In this document: positions 1-7,390 of the stretch, piece by piece | How positions within the stretch are numbered: the first letter of the stretch is position 1 | How the letters are laid out: each line of letters starts with the position of its first letter | DNA from: Methanosphaera sp. rholeuAM6 | GTDB taxonomy: Archaea; Methanobacteriota; Methanobacteria; Methanobacteriales; Methanobacteriaceae | Assembly: GCA_003266105.1 (NCBI GenBank) | Contig: MVAA01000045.1 | Coordinates: 409-15,882 of the forward strand | Direction of reading: 5' to 3' | DNA length: 15,474 bases | Made by a program: the position numbers and the translations under genes | Notes under the pieces: model-generated | The model's database searches: none | Seen by the model: the letters and a program-made list of their open reading frames with translations, nothing else | Told to the model about the DNA's origin: nothing

Positions 1-29
1 TTCTACAAGATGGAGAGGTTCAATCATAA
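1..29 (+). other. Possible 3' end of an upstream gene
   Basis: The third forward frame reads LQDGEVQS and stops at 27-29, with codons that suit this genome. It could be the C-terminus of a gene lying mostly outside the window. The other two forward frames are also open briefly (stops at about 36 and 73), so the assignment is weak. No function can be given. Confidence 0.2.
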
Positions 30-104
30 AAACTAATTATGTCAAAAGCTCAATTATTAAAAAAAAATCATAAAAAAATACTATGAAATTAGGCATACCA
101 AAAC

Positions 105-118
105 TTATATATATTTAT
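105..118 (+). promoter_or_regulatory. Candidate TATA box for the small membrane peptide gene
   Basis: TTATATATATTTAT resembles the archaeal TATA consensus. It lies about 100 bp upstream of the 32-codon reading frame at 220, which would give a leader of roughly 75-80 nt. The surroundings are very AT-rich, so chance matches are common. Confidence 0.3.
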
Positions 119-219
119 GAAAAACAAATGAAAAAATTGTACATAAATAAAATAATTTATGTAATATATTTTAACAATATCCCAATAAAAAGATTTTGTT
201 AAACAAAGAAGGTGAACAA

Positions 220-318
220 ATGGATAACGGTACAAAAGATGTGGTAAAATTACTAGTCGAATTAATTGTAATATTTACCGTATTATATTATTTGCCAATC
301 CTTCTAATAGGAGGGTAA
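220..318 (+). CDS. 32-residue single-pass membrane peptide
   Basis: This is a small gene encoding MDNGTKDVVKLLVELIVIFT followed by VLYYLPILLIGG. GGTGA lies 4 nt before the ATG, the spacing used by other genes in the window, and this is the main reason to believe it is translated. Residues 1-9 are polar. Residues 10-30 are almost entirely hydrophobic and would make one membrane-spanning helix, ending in Gly-Gly. There is no cleavable signal or recognisable family. It stands alone, with an unknown gene upstream and a leftward operon downstream. It could be a small membrane regulator, a subunit of a membrane complex or a toxin-like peptide; the sequence does not decide between these. Confidence 0.6.
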   Translation: MDNGTKDVVKLLVELIVIFTVLYYLPILLIGG

Positions 319-407
319 TCCCACCTTTGATACAAAAATAAGTAAAAAAAGCAATTTTGAATTAATATAACGTTAATCAAAAAAATAATATTTAACAAAA
401 AAGTTTA

Positions 408-424
408 TGGAAGATGTTCTTCCA
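408..424 (-). terminator. Hairpin terminator of the leftward wHTH/acetyltransferase pair
   Basis: TGGAAGA / TCTTCCA form a perfect 7-bp stem with a TGT loop, about 27 bp past the acetyltransferase stop. Read leftward, the hairpin is followed within about 10 nt by a run of six T (complement of the A run near 393-398). The position suits a transcription end for the leftward unit. Confidence 0.45.
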
Positions 425-450
425 ATAACTTACTATTTCTGACAATATTT

Positions 451-1020
451 TCATTCCAAATCATTTTCTATTTCTTTAATGACTTTAGCAGGTACACCCA
501 CAGCTAACGAGTTATCGGGTATATCACCTGTTACTACGGCACCTGCACCTATAACGACATTACTGCCTATTGTTACTCCTGGAAGAATTGTAACATTTCC
601 ACCAATCCATACATCATCACCAATAGTCACAGGTTCTGTTACAGCAATATGATCTCGCCTACCTCTCGGTGATATGGGATGACCTACTGTAGATATTAAT
701 GTGTTTGGACCAATCATCACATTATCTCCAATATGAACTTCATTCACATCCAAAATAGTTACATGATAATTCGCAAAAAAATTAGTTCCAACAAAGATAT
801 TTTTCCCATTATCACAATTAAAATACTTTTCTATCACAGTAGTGTCATCCGCTTTGCCCAACATCAGTTTTAACTGTGAAACACGTTTATTTCTATCTAA
901 AGGATCAATACCATTATAATTTTCACATTGACAAATAGCATTATTCTTTACTGCAATAACTTCTTCATCATCATAACAATAGTCTAATCCCGCTTTTAAC
1001 TTTTCAAGCTCGGACATCAT
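451..1020 (-). CDS. Maltose/galactoside O-acetyltransferase family (left-handed beta-helix)
   Basis: This 189-residue protein has the layout of Maa/LacA-type acetyltransferases. An N-terminal helical 'mac' region (about residues 3-60, with GLDYCYDDEEV and DPLDRNKR) is followed by hexapeptide repeats from about 73 to 180, such as VHIGDNVMIGPNT, VTIGDDVWIGGNVTI and VTIGSNVVIGAGAVV. The catalytic histidine of the family is visible as His114 in TVGHPISP. Length matches the family (about 185-205). These enzymes move acetyl from acetyl-CoA to a hydroxyl on a sugar; the actual acceptor cannot be read from sequence. The gene starts 33 bp after a wHTH regulator on the same strand, so co-transcription is likely. 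Two ATG codons sit in tandem (1020 and 1017) and neither has a strong ribosome binding site. Confidence 0.9.
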   Translation of the reverse strand: MMSELEKLKAGLDYCYDDEEVIAVKNNAICQCENYNGIDPLDRNKRVSQLKLMLGKADDTTVIEKYFNCDNGKNIFVGTNFFANYHVTILDVNEVHIGDNVMIGPNTLISTVGHPISPRGRRDHIAVTEPVTIGDDVWIGGNVTILPGVTIGSNVVIGAGAVVTGDIPDNSLAVGVPAKVIKEIENDLE

Positions 1021-1053
1021 AAAAATCAGTGCAAAAATAGTTTAGTATGGAAT

Positions 1054-1350
1054 TTAAGCAATCATTGCTCTGTTCATTTCCATACTTTTAAGAGATTCCA
1101 TTAATTCATCATAGTGTTCACTCATTAGGTCAGATAAAAAGTATAATTTACCGTATCTTTCCCCATAAGACTCAATAAGTTTTAATTCCTTAAGTTTAGC
1201 AATATGATGTTTTACCGTACGGTAATTTAGATTTAACTCTTTTGATAATTGATTAATATTATAAGGTTTTTCCTTAATTTTCTTAATAATCTTGATTCTA
1301 TTCTCAGAACCCTTTGTTCCTAATAGAACCCATTGAATAATTTTGTTCAT
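1054..1350 (-). CDS. Winged helix-turn-helix (ArsR-like) transcriptional regulator
   Basis: A 98-residue cytoplasmic DNA-binding protein. Residues 15-30 form a first helix (ENRIKIIKKIKEKP), 31-50 the helix-turn-helix (INQLSKELNLNYRTVKHHI, with TVKHHI as recognition helix), and 58-72 the wing (LIESYGERYGKLYFLS). A C-terminal helix (75-92) probably dimerises. This is the usual archaeal ArsR/MarR-like layout at its usual size. There are no clustered cysteines that would indicate metal sensing. It precedes the acetyltransferase on the same strand by 33 bp and is divergent from the gene at 1517, so it could regulate either side. Its signal is unknown. The start has only a weak upstream GGA-rich stretch. 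Confidence 0.85.
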   Translation of the reverse strand: MNKIIQWVLLGTKGSENRIKIIKKIKEKPYNINQLSKELNLNYRTVKHHIAKLKELKLIESYGERYGKLYFLSDLMSEHYDELMESLKSMEMNRAMIA

Positions 1351-1382
1351 ATTATCAAGTCCAATAATAAGATTGAGTGTAA

Positions 1383-1395
1383 TTATATATAAAGA
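1383..1395 (-). promoter_or_regulatory. Candidate TATA box for the leftward wHTH operon
   Basis: Read on the minus strand this is TTTATATATAAT, about 35-45 bp upstream of the wHTH start codon at 1350. Spacing fits an archaeal promoter with a short leader. The shared 166-bp divergent region 1351-1516 must also hold the promoter of the 1517 gene, but several equally AT-rich stretches there cannot be told apart. Confidence 0.45.
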
Positions 1396-1516
1396 TTATT
1401 AATTATTTAAATATATGTTATTTAAAAATTTATGACAAATAATTTTAAATATCTTAAAATAGTTATAATAATTTTAGGAAAATATTTTTGGAAAAAAAGA
1501 AAAGGAGAGAAAGTGC

Positions 1517-1765
1517 ATGAAAAAACCTGAAAAAATTATCATAATAGTTGCCATCATATTAGTGGGATTACTCGTATTTTCAGAAACTAAGGATTACAAT
1601 TTTAATTTACCTAGCAACCAGGCAGATTCTGTTCAACAAAGCCAATCCCCTCAAGATGCAGAAAATCAAATAGATCCTACAGGCAATGATGATTCTAACC
1701 CCTCCGATGATAGTTCTTCACAAATAAAAGACACACAAACCAATAACAAGGGTAACAACACTTAA
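1517..1765 (+). CDS. Small membrane-anchored protein with polar outside tail
   Basis: An 82-residue protein starting after a clear GGAG ribosome binding site (1504-1507). MKKPEKI is a positively charged N-terminus, residues 8-21 (IIIVAIILVGLLVF) are a membrane helix or uncleaved signal anchor, and residues 23-82 are rich in Ser, Asn, Gln and Asp (SNQADSVQQSQSPQDAENQ and so on) and look disordered. The arrangement predicts a short anchored protein exposing a flexible polar tail outside the membrane. No family is recognised. It leads a probable operon with a DsbA-like protein (47-bp gap) and an adhesin-like protein, so a role at the cell surface is likely but inferred. Confidence 0.75.
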   Translation: MKKPEKIIIIVAIILVGLLVFSETKDYNFNLPSNQADSVQQSQSPQDAENQIDPTGNDDSNPSDDSSSQIKDTQTNNKGNNT

Positions 1766-1811
1766 CAAAATAAAAATTTAACATTAACAAATAAGAATGA
1801 GGTGAAAAATA

Positions 1812-2489
1812 ATGAAAATATCCTGCTGGATTGATTATAACTGTCCATACTGTTATATTGGAATAACACGATTAAACAAAGCAATTGAAGAACTAAAATT
1901 AAAGGATGTGAAAATGGATATTCATTCTTTTGAACTTGACCCTGATGCCCCTGAAACCTGCCAATCAAGTACTTTAGAACGATTTGGTGAAAAATACAAC
2001 ATGTCACCAGATGACGCTCAAAAAGAGATAGATAAAATTATGGAATGGGCTGTTGCTGAAGGTTTGGAAATGAAATATGACAAATCAAGGTTTACAAATA
2101 CCAGAAATGCCCATCGTTTAACAAAACTGGCAATTCAAAGCAATAATCAGGAAATTTTAAATAAGTTTAGTTATCTGTTATTTGAAGCTTATTTTACTAA
2201 GAATTTGGAATTGGCCGACAAGGAAGTGTTAGAAAACATAGCCCTTGAATCAGGGTTAAATAAAGAAGAAGTAAAAGAAGTCTTAGAAAGTAGCAAATTT
2301 GATAAGGAAGTTGAATTGGATGAGCGAGTAGCATTGGATACTGGTATTCGGGGAGTTCCATACTTTATTTTTAATAATAAACACGCAATTCCTGGTGCTT
2401 TACCTGTTAGTGAATTTAAGAACGTTCTTAAAAAAGTTAAATTTGAAGAGGATTTTGCTAAAGAATATGAAGCAAAGATGTGTAAATAA
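1812..2489 (+). CDS. DsbA/FrnE-family thiol-disulfide oxidoreductase
   Basis: This 225-residue protein belongs to the DsbA-like thioredoxin superfamily, closest in layout to FrnE/2-hydroxychromene-2-carboxylate isomerase-like proteins. The active-site CXXC is C11-P-Y-C14 in DYNCPYCYIG at the end of the first beta strand. The DsbA helical insertion spans about residues 40-165, and the cis-proline loop is GVPYF (about residue 182 onwards), followed by AIPGALPVSEF. Family members oxidise, reduce or isomerise dithiols. There is no signal peptide or membrane helix, so it is probably cytoplasmic. An extra Cys at residue 5 lies close to the active site. GGTGA ends 6 nt before the ATG. Its place before a secreted adhesin-like gene is suggestive, but a cytoplasmic enzyme would not fold that protein outside the cell. 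Confidence 0.88.
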   Translation: MKISCWIDYNCPYCYIGITRLNKAIEELKLKDVKMDIHSFELDPDAPETCQSSTLERFGEKYNMSPDDAQKEIDKIMEWAVAEGLEMKYDKSRFTNTRNAHRLTKLAIQSNNQEILNKFSYLLFEAYFTKNLELADKEVLENIALESGLNKEEVKEVLESSKFDKEVELDERVALDTGIRGVPYFIFNNKHAIPGALPVSEFKNVLKKVKFEEDFAKEYEAKMCK

Positions 2490-2531
2490 CATAATGCCAA
2501 TCCATATTGATGATAAGAGATGGTGATATTC

Positions 2532-4085
2532 TTGAAATACAAAATTATTATAGGATTAATCCTGGTTATTCTAGCCTGTTGTGGAATTTATGCTGCATTC
2601 AATGGAAATCATTCTATTGAAAATAGTCAGATAGACATTTCCCAATTAGAGGCAGAGAATAATATCATAGTTTCTGAGCAACGGAACATGGAAAAGAAAT
2701 TATTTTCTTCAGATAAAGCAGATACTAATGCCATATTAGTTGAAAACAATTCAACATTAAATATTAAAGATTCTGTAGTCAATAAAACGGGAGATTCAAG
2801 TGATAATAGCGATAATGTGGATTTCTACGGTACTAATTCGGCAATTCTTGTCAAGAAAGGTTCATCTGCAACAATTAATGATGTTGAAATTTACACCAAT
2901 TCAACAGGATCCAATGCCGTGTTTGTAACAAATGCCCAGCCAAATGATGAAAGTTCAACAGGCAATTCGAATGGAAATATGATGTCTAATGAACAACCAC
3001 CAAGTATGCCTGAAAATGGTGATGGTGGACAACCAATGGGGATACCCGAAGGTGGAAATGGTGAACAACCAGATTCCATGCCTGAAGAACAACCAACCGG
3101 TGATAACAATGGAAACAATGTTCCAATGACTGATACTTCTGGTGAAGATTATTCTTCTGGTGGAGCCAATGCTGTTATGAATAATGTGATTATTAACACG
3201 TACCAAGATAAATCACGAGGAATAGATGCAACATATGGTGGAAATGTCACTGCAGATAATGTGTTAATCAACACTCGTGGAGGTAGTTGTGCAGCACTGG
3301 CAACTGATCGTGGAGAAGGCACTGTGGTTGTGGACAACAGTGAATTAAACACTGGAGTAGACAATGGAACTGGCAGAGGTTCTCCAATTATTTATTCAAC
3401 GGGAGATATTTCTGTAAGCAATTGTAAAGGTACTGCTTATGTATCACAGATTGCCTGTATTGAAGGTAAAAACAGTATAACAATGAATGATTGTGATTTC
3501 AATAGTTTTGCCGGAGGAAATCGTGAAGAAAATGGTGAATATGTGGATCTTGGTGGAATATTCATTTATCAAAGTATGAGTGGGGATGCTAATGTCGGTA
3601 CTGCAACTTTGGATGCAACAAATACCAAATTAAGCATTGATGAAAATTCTGAGCATTATTCAAAAGCTCCTATGTTCCACGTGACAAACACCAAGGCCAT
3701 TATAAATATAACCGGATGTGAATTGTCATTTGGTAGTGGAACATTATTGGATGTTTCTGGCCAGAATCAGTGGGGTGATGTTGGCAGTAACGGTGGTGAC
3801 CTGGAATTCAATGCTGTTAAGGAAAAATTGGATGGAAACATTTGTGTTGATGAAATTAGCTCATTAGTATTCAACATGAAGGATAGTGATTATACTGGAA
3901 CCATTAATTCTGACGATACTTATGGTAACACCAGCGTATCTATCGATTCTGGCAGCAGTTGGACTCTGACTGGAGACGGTCATGTAACAAGTCTTGAAAA
4001 TAGGGGAAACATCGAATATGGGGAATATGCATTGTATGTCAATGGTGAAAAATACACAAAAAACAATCCATACCCTTCCAAATAA
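2532..4085 (+). CDS. Membrane-anchored adhesin-like beta-helix surface protein
   Basis: A surface protein of about 517 residues. TTG at 2532 is preferred over ATG at 2520 because GGTGAT (2522-2527) fits a ribosome binding site for the TTG, while nothing suitable precedes the ATG. Residues 4-22 form a hydrophobic signal anchor (IIIGLILVILACCGIYAAF); the Cys pair near its end could be a lipid attachment site, although the lipobox is poor. The rest is repetitive in the style of right-handed parallel beta-helices: short segments such as NNSTLNIKDSVVN, SSATINDVEIYTNS and NAVMNNVIINTY recur. About residues 140-210 are a low-complexity stretch of Pro, Gly, Asn, Glu and Gln with repeated 'P-E-gap-Q-P' elements that interrupts the helix. 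The architecture resembles adhesin-like or carbohydrate-binding proteins of gut archaea and Clostridia. The ligand is unknown. Confidence 0.75.
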   Translation: MKYKIIIGLILVILACCGIYAAFNGNHSIENSQIDISQLEAENNIIVSEQRNMEKKLFSSDKADTNAILVENNSTLNIKDSVVNKTGDSSDNSDNVDFYGTNSAILVKKGSSATINDVEIYTNSTGSNAVFVTNAQPNDESSTGNSNGNMMSNEQPPSMPENGDGGQPMGIPEGGNGEQPDSMPEEQPTGDNNGNNVPMTDTSGEDYSSGGANAVMNNVIINTYQDKSRGIDATYGGNVTADNVLINTRGGSCAALATDRGEGTVVVDNSELNTGVDNGTGRGSPIIYSTGDISVSNCKGTAYVSQIACIEGKNSITMNDCDFNSFAGGNREENGEYVDLGGIFIYQSMSGDANVGTATLDATNTKLSIDENSEHYSKAPMFHVTNTKAIINITGCELSFGSGTLLDVSGQNQWGDVGSNGGDLEFNAVKEKLDGNICVDEISSLVFNMKDSDYTGTINSDDTYGNTSVSIDSGSSWTLTGDGHVTSLENRGNIEYGEYALYVNGEKYTKNNPYPSK

Positions 4086-4197
4086 CCACCATAATTATTT
4101 TTTTGTTATGAACTGTAAATTATCAAAAAATAGTCTAAAAAAGAAGAAAAGAAGGTTAAAAAGTTAAAAAAAATAACCATAAAAACTTATTTTGTTA
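4086..4197. terminator. Short convergent spacer with T runs for both directions
   Basis: The adhesin gene and the leftward gene at 4198 end 112 bp apart. A TTTTTTTG run at about 4098-4105 follows the adhesin stop. GGTTA / TAACC (4154-4158 and 4174-4178) could pair as a weak 5-bp stem near the end of the leftward gene, followed on the minus strand by T-rich DNA. These are plausible transcription ends, but the composition alone could produce them. Confidence 0.3.
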
Positions 4198-4599
4198 TTA
4201 TTCAAGTTCTACAATATTTTTTACAAGTAAAAAGTTGAATACTCCCTCTTCCTCATCCACGTAGAATTCTGTATTTTTCAGATGCGCCGGTAAATTTTGC
4301 GGTTTAATACTTTCATGATTTAGTTTCAAAGTTGCTCCAACATCACTTTTATGGAAAACTTCGTATGGTGCTTCGTCAATTGCCTTAAGAATCATTTCTG
4401 TGTCTTCATCAATTTCGCCGGGATATTCAAATGACCATTCATCATCATTTACTTGAAATTCAATATCATCAATTACACCGAATTCATCGTTTACCAATCT
4501 AAATTCTATTGTTTTATCTTTGTATGTGCATTCACAATATTGAGTTATGGATTCCACATCATTATATGCTAATGCGTCTAAAATATTATCTATTTCCAT
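4198..4599 (-). CDS. Acidic protein of unknown function
   Basis: A 133-residue, strongly acidic cytoplasmic protein (runs such as VNDDEW, EIDEDTE, YVDEEEG) with no membrane segment, signal, cysteine cluster or catalytic motif I recognise. It begins with a helix (MEIDNILDALAYNDVESI), then alternates short strands and turns, which suggests a compact alpha/beta fold. Two ATG codons occur in tandem at 4602 and 4599. GGTGAT ends directly against the first, so the second, three bases further on, has the more normal spacing and is chosen here. It lies 58 bp downstream of the nucleotidyltransferase gene on the same strand and may be co-transcribed or use its own promoter in the gap. I do not recognise the family. 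Confidence 0.7.
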   Translation of the reverse strand: MEIDNILDALAYNDVESITQYCECTYKDKTIEFRLVNDEFGVIDDIEFQVNDDEWSFEYPGEIDEDTEMILKAIDEAPYEVFHKSDVGATLKLNHESIKPQNLPAHLKNTEFYVDEEEGVFNFLLVKNIVELE

Positions 4600-4656
4600 C
4601 ATATCACCCTGACTGTAATTATATTAATGTATAATTTTAATAAGATATTAATTTTT

Positions 4657-5394
4657 TCACAGAACAATCTCTAAAAATTTGTTGTTATAACATTCTTCAA
4701 TCTTTAACCTATCTTTATCATCAACAAGCACCTTGGATGGTTTTTTATATAATTTTTTGAAAAGATTTTGAACCAATGAATTGTATTCGATTAACTGTTC
4801 TTTAGATATTTCTTTATAATTTATTAGAATATTTATTTGTTCCAATACTTCCGGAAAATGTGTTTTTAGTTCATTTATATTAATTGGTGGCTCCCGATTA
4901 TATTTATTTATGTATTGGCAGGACAATAATCCTCTAAAAACATACAAGTACTTTTTATGATTAAATTTTGTTAAATCATCAGTGCAATATTTTCTGTAAT
5001 TGAATTTAGCTAATGAATAATAATGCTGATATAGATTTTCCAAATTGAATTTCGGTAAATCTTCAAATAACTGTGGATTATCTTTGTATTTAATTGGAGA
5101 TAATATCCATTCCCTCAATGTAGGATTGCTTTTGTAGTGTAAGTATAATGCTTTATTTATATCCCAACCAACCAGATCATACTTCTTATCTTTAGACATG
5201 AAATTAATTACATCTTTTTTTGGATGTATGATGTTCAGATATTTTTTCAGTGGTCGTTTGTATACAAAACGTACATCATAATCACTGTCTTTGTTTGCAA
5301 ATCCATAAATTCTGCTACCACTTTCTACAGCATATAATATTTCTATGTTGTTGCGAGTTTCAATATTTCCAAGCATTTCTATGATCTTATTCAA
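4657..5394 (-). CDS. RlaP/YcgL-type predicted nucleotidyltransferase
   Basis: A 245-residue protein of the polymerase-beta nucleotidyltransferase superfamily, matching the predicted nucleotidyltransferases of the RlaP group. The signature is at residues 24-44: ESGSRIYGFANKDSDYDVRF, giving G26-S27 and the metal-binding acidic pair D38 and D40. Later blocks (KDKKYDLVGWDINKAL, NPTLREWILSPIKY) and a helical C-terminal half with YRKYC and KKYLYVFRGLLSCQYI are also typical. The substrate is not established for this family. Start: an ATG at 5421 opens the longest frame but has no ribosome binding site; TTG at 5394 is preceded by GGAGTGAT with a 4-nt spacer, so the TTG is preferred. Confidence 0.85.
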   Translation of the reverse strand: MNKIIEMLGNIETRNNIEILYAVESGSRIYGFANKDSDYDVRFVYKRPLKKYLNIIHPKKDVINFMSKDKKYDLVGWDINKALYLHYKSNPTLREWILSPIKYKDNPQLFEDLPKFNLENLYQHYYSLAKFNYRKYCTDDLTKFNHKKYLYVFRGLLSCQYINKYNREPPININELKTHFPEVLEQINILINYKEISKEQLIEYNSLVQNLFKKLYKKPSKVLVDDKDRLKIEECYNNKFLEIVL

Positions 5395-5535
5395 GATTAT
5401 CACTCCTATTTTGTAATTCATAGTGCAATGTAGTCATATTGGAAAATATTAAGAGTAAAATGTATTATGTGATTTGTAGGTAATATATTTGACTAGAATG
5501 TCTGCCAATTATTGACGGGAGATAAGAGATTTTAT

Positions 5536-5559
5536 TTCGTTATATAAAAATATAACGAA
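5536..5559. promoter_or_regulatory. Perfect 10-bp inverted repeat around a TATA-like core
   Basis: TTCGTTATAT and ATATAACGAA flank an AAAA centre. The dyad contains a TATATAAAAATATA core, so it could be a promoter embedded in an operator, or an RNA hairpin if transcribed. It lies 142 bp upstream of the leftward nucleotidyltransferase start (5394) and 378 bp upstream of the GNAT start (5937). No T run follows on either strand, which argues against a terminator. Confidence 0.45.
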
Positions 5560-5781
5560 CTAAAAATAAACTGTCATTTTAAAAAATAGACATTTCATCC
5601 AAGCAGAGAAAAAAATAATAATCAAATATGATTTTTCACAGATTTTCAGAACCAATATCCCATTTCATTTTATTAAAAAAATTTAATTAAATATTATTTT
5701 AGAATTTTAAATTTAAATCATAATCAATTACTCATTTAACAATTTTTCAAAACAAATTGAAAAGTTAATAATAAAAATAGA

Positions 5782-5790
5782 TTTATATAT
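5782..5790 (+). promoter_or_regulatory. Candidate TATA box for the GNAT gene
   Basis: TTTATATAT is a strong match to the archaeal TATA consensus. Initiation about 25 bp downstream would fall near 5812 and give a leader of roughly 125 nt before the preferred start codon at 5937. Confidence 0.45.
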
Positions 5791-5936
5791 TAGAACAAAT
5801 TACATAAATTTAGGAATTAAAGGACATGCGATTTTTTACTATAATTGTAGCGCATGTATTTTATCAACAAGTAACAGTATATTCAATGGTTTTTTTTATT
5901 AAACGAACGAAATTAGACGTTAATGAGGAGATAAAG

Positions 5937-6464
5937 ATGTTAAATATTAGAAAAGCAAAATGTGATGATATTGACATTGTTTTGGATTTATATAAAGACC
6001 TAATTGATAAGATAAAAAACAATAAATTCACTCCTGAATGGGAATACGGAATATATCCTCGAGAAGAATATATTATAGATTTAATCAAGTCAAACGAAGT
6101 ATATGTTGGAGAAATAGATTCTGAAATTGTATCATCAATCGTCATTAATCATAAACCCAATCCCGGTTATGAAAATATTAAATGGAACACTGATCTTGAA
6201 AATGAAAACGTATATTACATCCATCTTGTTGCGGTAAATCCAAGTCATAAACGTAAAGGTATTGGAAAAGAAATGTTGAATTTTTCATTTAACCAAGCAA
6301 AGGAAAATTCTGTTAAAAGTATACGTTTAAGTGTTGTTAAAAACAATTTACCTGCTGAAAATCTATATAAAAAGTTTGATTTTGAACATATTGATTCAAT
6401 AGAAGTTTATGATAAATATAGGGGGTTAAAGCATTTTAAAGTCTTTGAAAAAGTTTTAAACTAA
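5937..6464 (+). CDS. GNAT-family N-acetyltransferase
   Basis: A 175-residue GNAT acetyltransferase. It opens with the usual strand-helix (MLNIRKAKCDDIDIVLDLYKDLID). The central beta strands are around EVYVGEIDSEIVSSIVIN and VYYIHLVAVNPSH, followed by the acetyl-CoA pyrophosphate loop KRKGIGKEM (motif A, R/Q-x-x-G-x-G). Motif B includes SVVKNNLPAENLYKKFDFEHI, with the family's N-x-x-A-x-x-x-Y pattern. The acceptor may be a protein N-terminus, amine or small molecule and cannot be told. The frame stays open upstream to an ATG at 5826, but GAGGAG stands 7 nt before the ATG at 5937 and the upstream residues are hydrophobic and unlike GNAT, so 5937 is chosen. No obvious operon partner. Confidence 0.87.
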   Translation: MLNIRKAKCDDIDIVLDLYKDLIDKIKNNKFTPEWEYGIYPREEYIIDLIKSNEVYVGEIDSEIVSSIVINHKPNPGYENIKWNTDLENENVYYIHLVAVNPSHKRKGIGKEMLNFSFNQAKENSVKSIRLSVVKNNLPAENLYKKFDFEHIDSIEVYDKYRGLKHFKVFEKVLN

Positions 6465-6770
6465 ATATACACTTTAAATTGATTTATTTTTGTTATAAAC
6501 CCCATTAAACTATTTTTCTGTTTCTATTATGTATTATTTATTCATTCAATAAAAAATTATTGGAACATGTAGATGTGACATTGTTAATTAAGTCGTTTAA
6601 AAATCACCATTAAAATAATGGAAAATACTGTTAAAATTCATTACATTATAATGAAAAATATTATAGATAATAATTCAAGAAATCACTTAAAAAGAAATGA
6701 AATTATAATTAGAAATTCCAAATTTTTTACTACAATGAATGAAAAATAATCTTTTTTGAGATTTTAGGAC

Positions 6771-6881
6771 ATGGAACTATTTAACGGATCCCAAGAACAA
6801 CACCCCATAAAACAACTAGATTTTAATGTAAAAATAATAAATGACATCCTTTACGATGAATTAATAGAAATAGAGAAATAA
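6771..6881 (+). CDS. Possible 36-residue small protein or gene remnant
   Basis: The frame begins MELFNGSQEQHPIKQLDFNV and ends DILYDELIEIEK. Its composition is protein-like (balanced charge, amphipathic C-terminus) rather than poly-Lys/Asn junk. The ATG has no convincing ribosome binding site; GGA lies only one base before it. It may be the surviving N-terminus of a decayed gene. Family unknown. Confidence 0.25.
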   Translation: MELFNGSQEQHPIKQLDFNVKIINDILYDELIEIEK

Positions 6882-6917
6882 AACAAATTCTTGTTGAAAA
6901 AAGAACTTTTTTAAAAA

Positions 6918-6930
6918 TTTATATATTTAT
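6918..6930 (+). promoter_or_regulatory. Orphan TATA-like element
   Basis: TTTATATATTTAT fits the archaeal TATA consensus, but no reading frame of useful size begins within 400 bp. Initiation would be near 6950. It may drive a small RNA or be chance in AT-rich DNA. Confidence 0.3.
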
Positions 6931-7137
6931 TAAAAATAGTTTATCATTAGAAAGAAAAAGATTATAGAGATTTTTTACTGAAACCATATTATACATGATT
7001 TCTAAATTTTTATACTTTAAATAAATAACTAATAACGCCTACGATGTTAAATCAAAAGCTGTTATTAACATTTACCCCGCATAACAAAATAATACTTTAA
7101 TACAAATGTTTTATTGTCTCCATTTCTCTTTTTCTAC

Positions 7138-7174
7138 AGAGAATAATCATACTCTTATTTTTTTATTATTCTCT
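7138..7174. repeat. 10-bp perfect inverted repeat upstream of atwA
   Basis: AGAGAATAAT (7138-7147) and ATTATTCTCT (7165-7174) are exact reverse complements separated by 17 bp that include a T7 stretch. It could be an operator or the end of a transcript starting near 6950. It lies about 260 bp before atwA. Confidence 0.35.
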
Positions 7175-7382
7175 AAATATTAATTAAACTCAATAGTATA
7201 TATATATTTTTTTTTATATTGATAATTAACATATTATCGCCATTCAAATTAAAAACTCATGATAAATCATTACAATTTTTTAAATTAGATATTACTTAAT
7301 CATTAAAAATGGAAATTAAGATAATAAAATTTGATAACAATTATTAAAAAATTATTACTAAAAAGTGAATCTCAAAATTAAT

Positions 7383-7390
7383 TATAAATT
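7383..7390 (+). promoter_or_regulatory. Candidate TATA box for atwA
   Basis: TATAAATT lies 47 bp before the atwA start codon, placing initiation near 7413 and giving a short leader that includes AGGAAGA as ribosome binding site. Confidence 0.45.

Larger units (their letters stand above)
5422..5825. other. Divergent intergenic region with a dyad and TATA boxes
   Basis: About 400 bp separate the leftward nucleotidyltransferase from the rightward GNAT gene. No gene is seen. It holds a 10-bp perfect inverted repeat at 5536-5559 (separate entry) and a good TATA box near 5782 for the GNAT gene. The rest is AT-rich with A and T runs and shows nothing further I can defend. Confidence 0.5.

Noticed and set aside
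1762..2007. 81-residue leftward frame opposite the DsbA-like gene
   Set aside because: Overlaps a well-supported gene and has no ribosome binding site or recognisable domain.
2891..3206. Leftward frames opposite the adhesin low-complexity region
   Set aside because: They mirror the repetitive Pro/Gly/Gln coding and lack ribosome binding sites.
5826..5936. N-terminal extension of the GNAT protein from the ATG at 5826
   Set aside because: Hydrophobic residues unlike GNAT, weak ribosome binding site, and a strong GAGGAG before the ATG at 5937.
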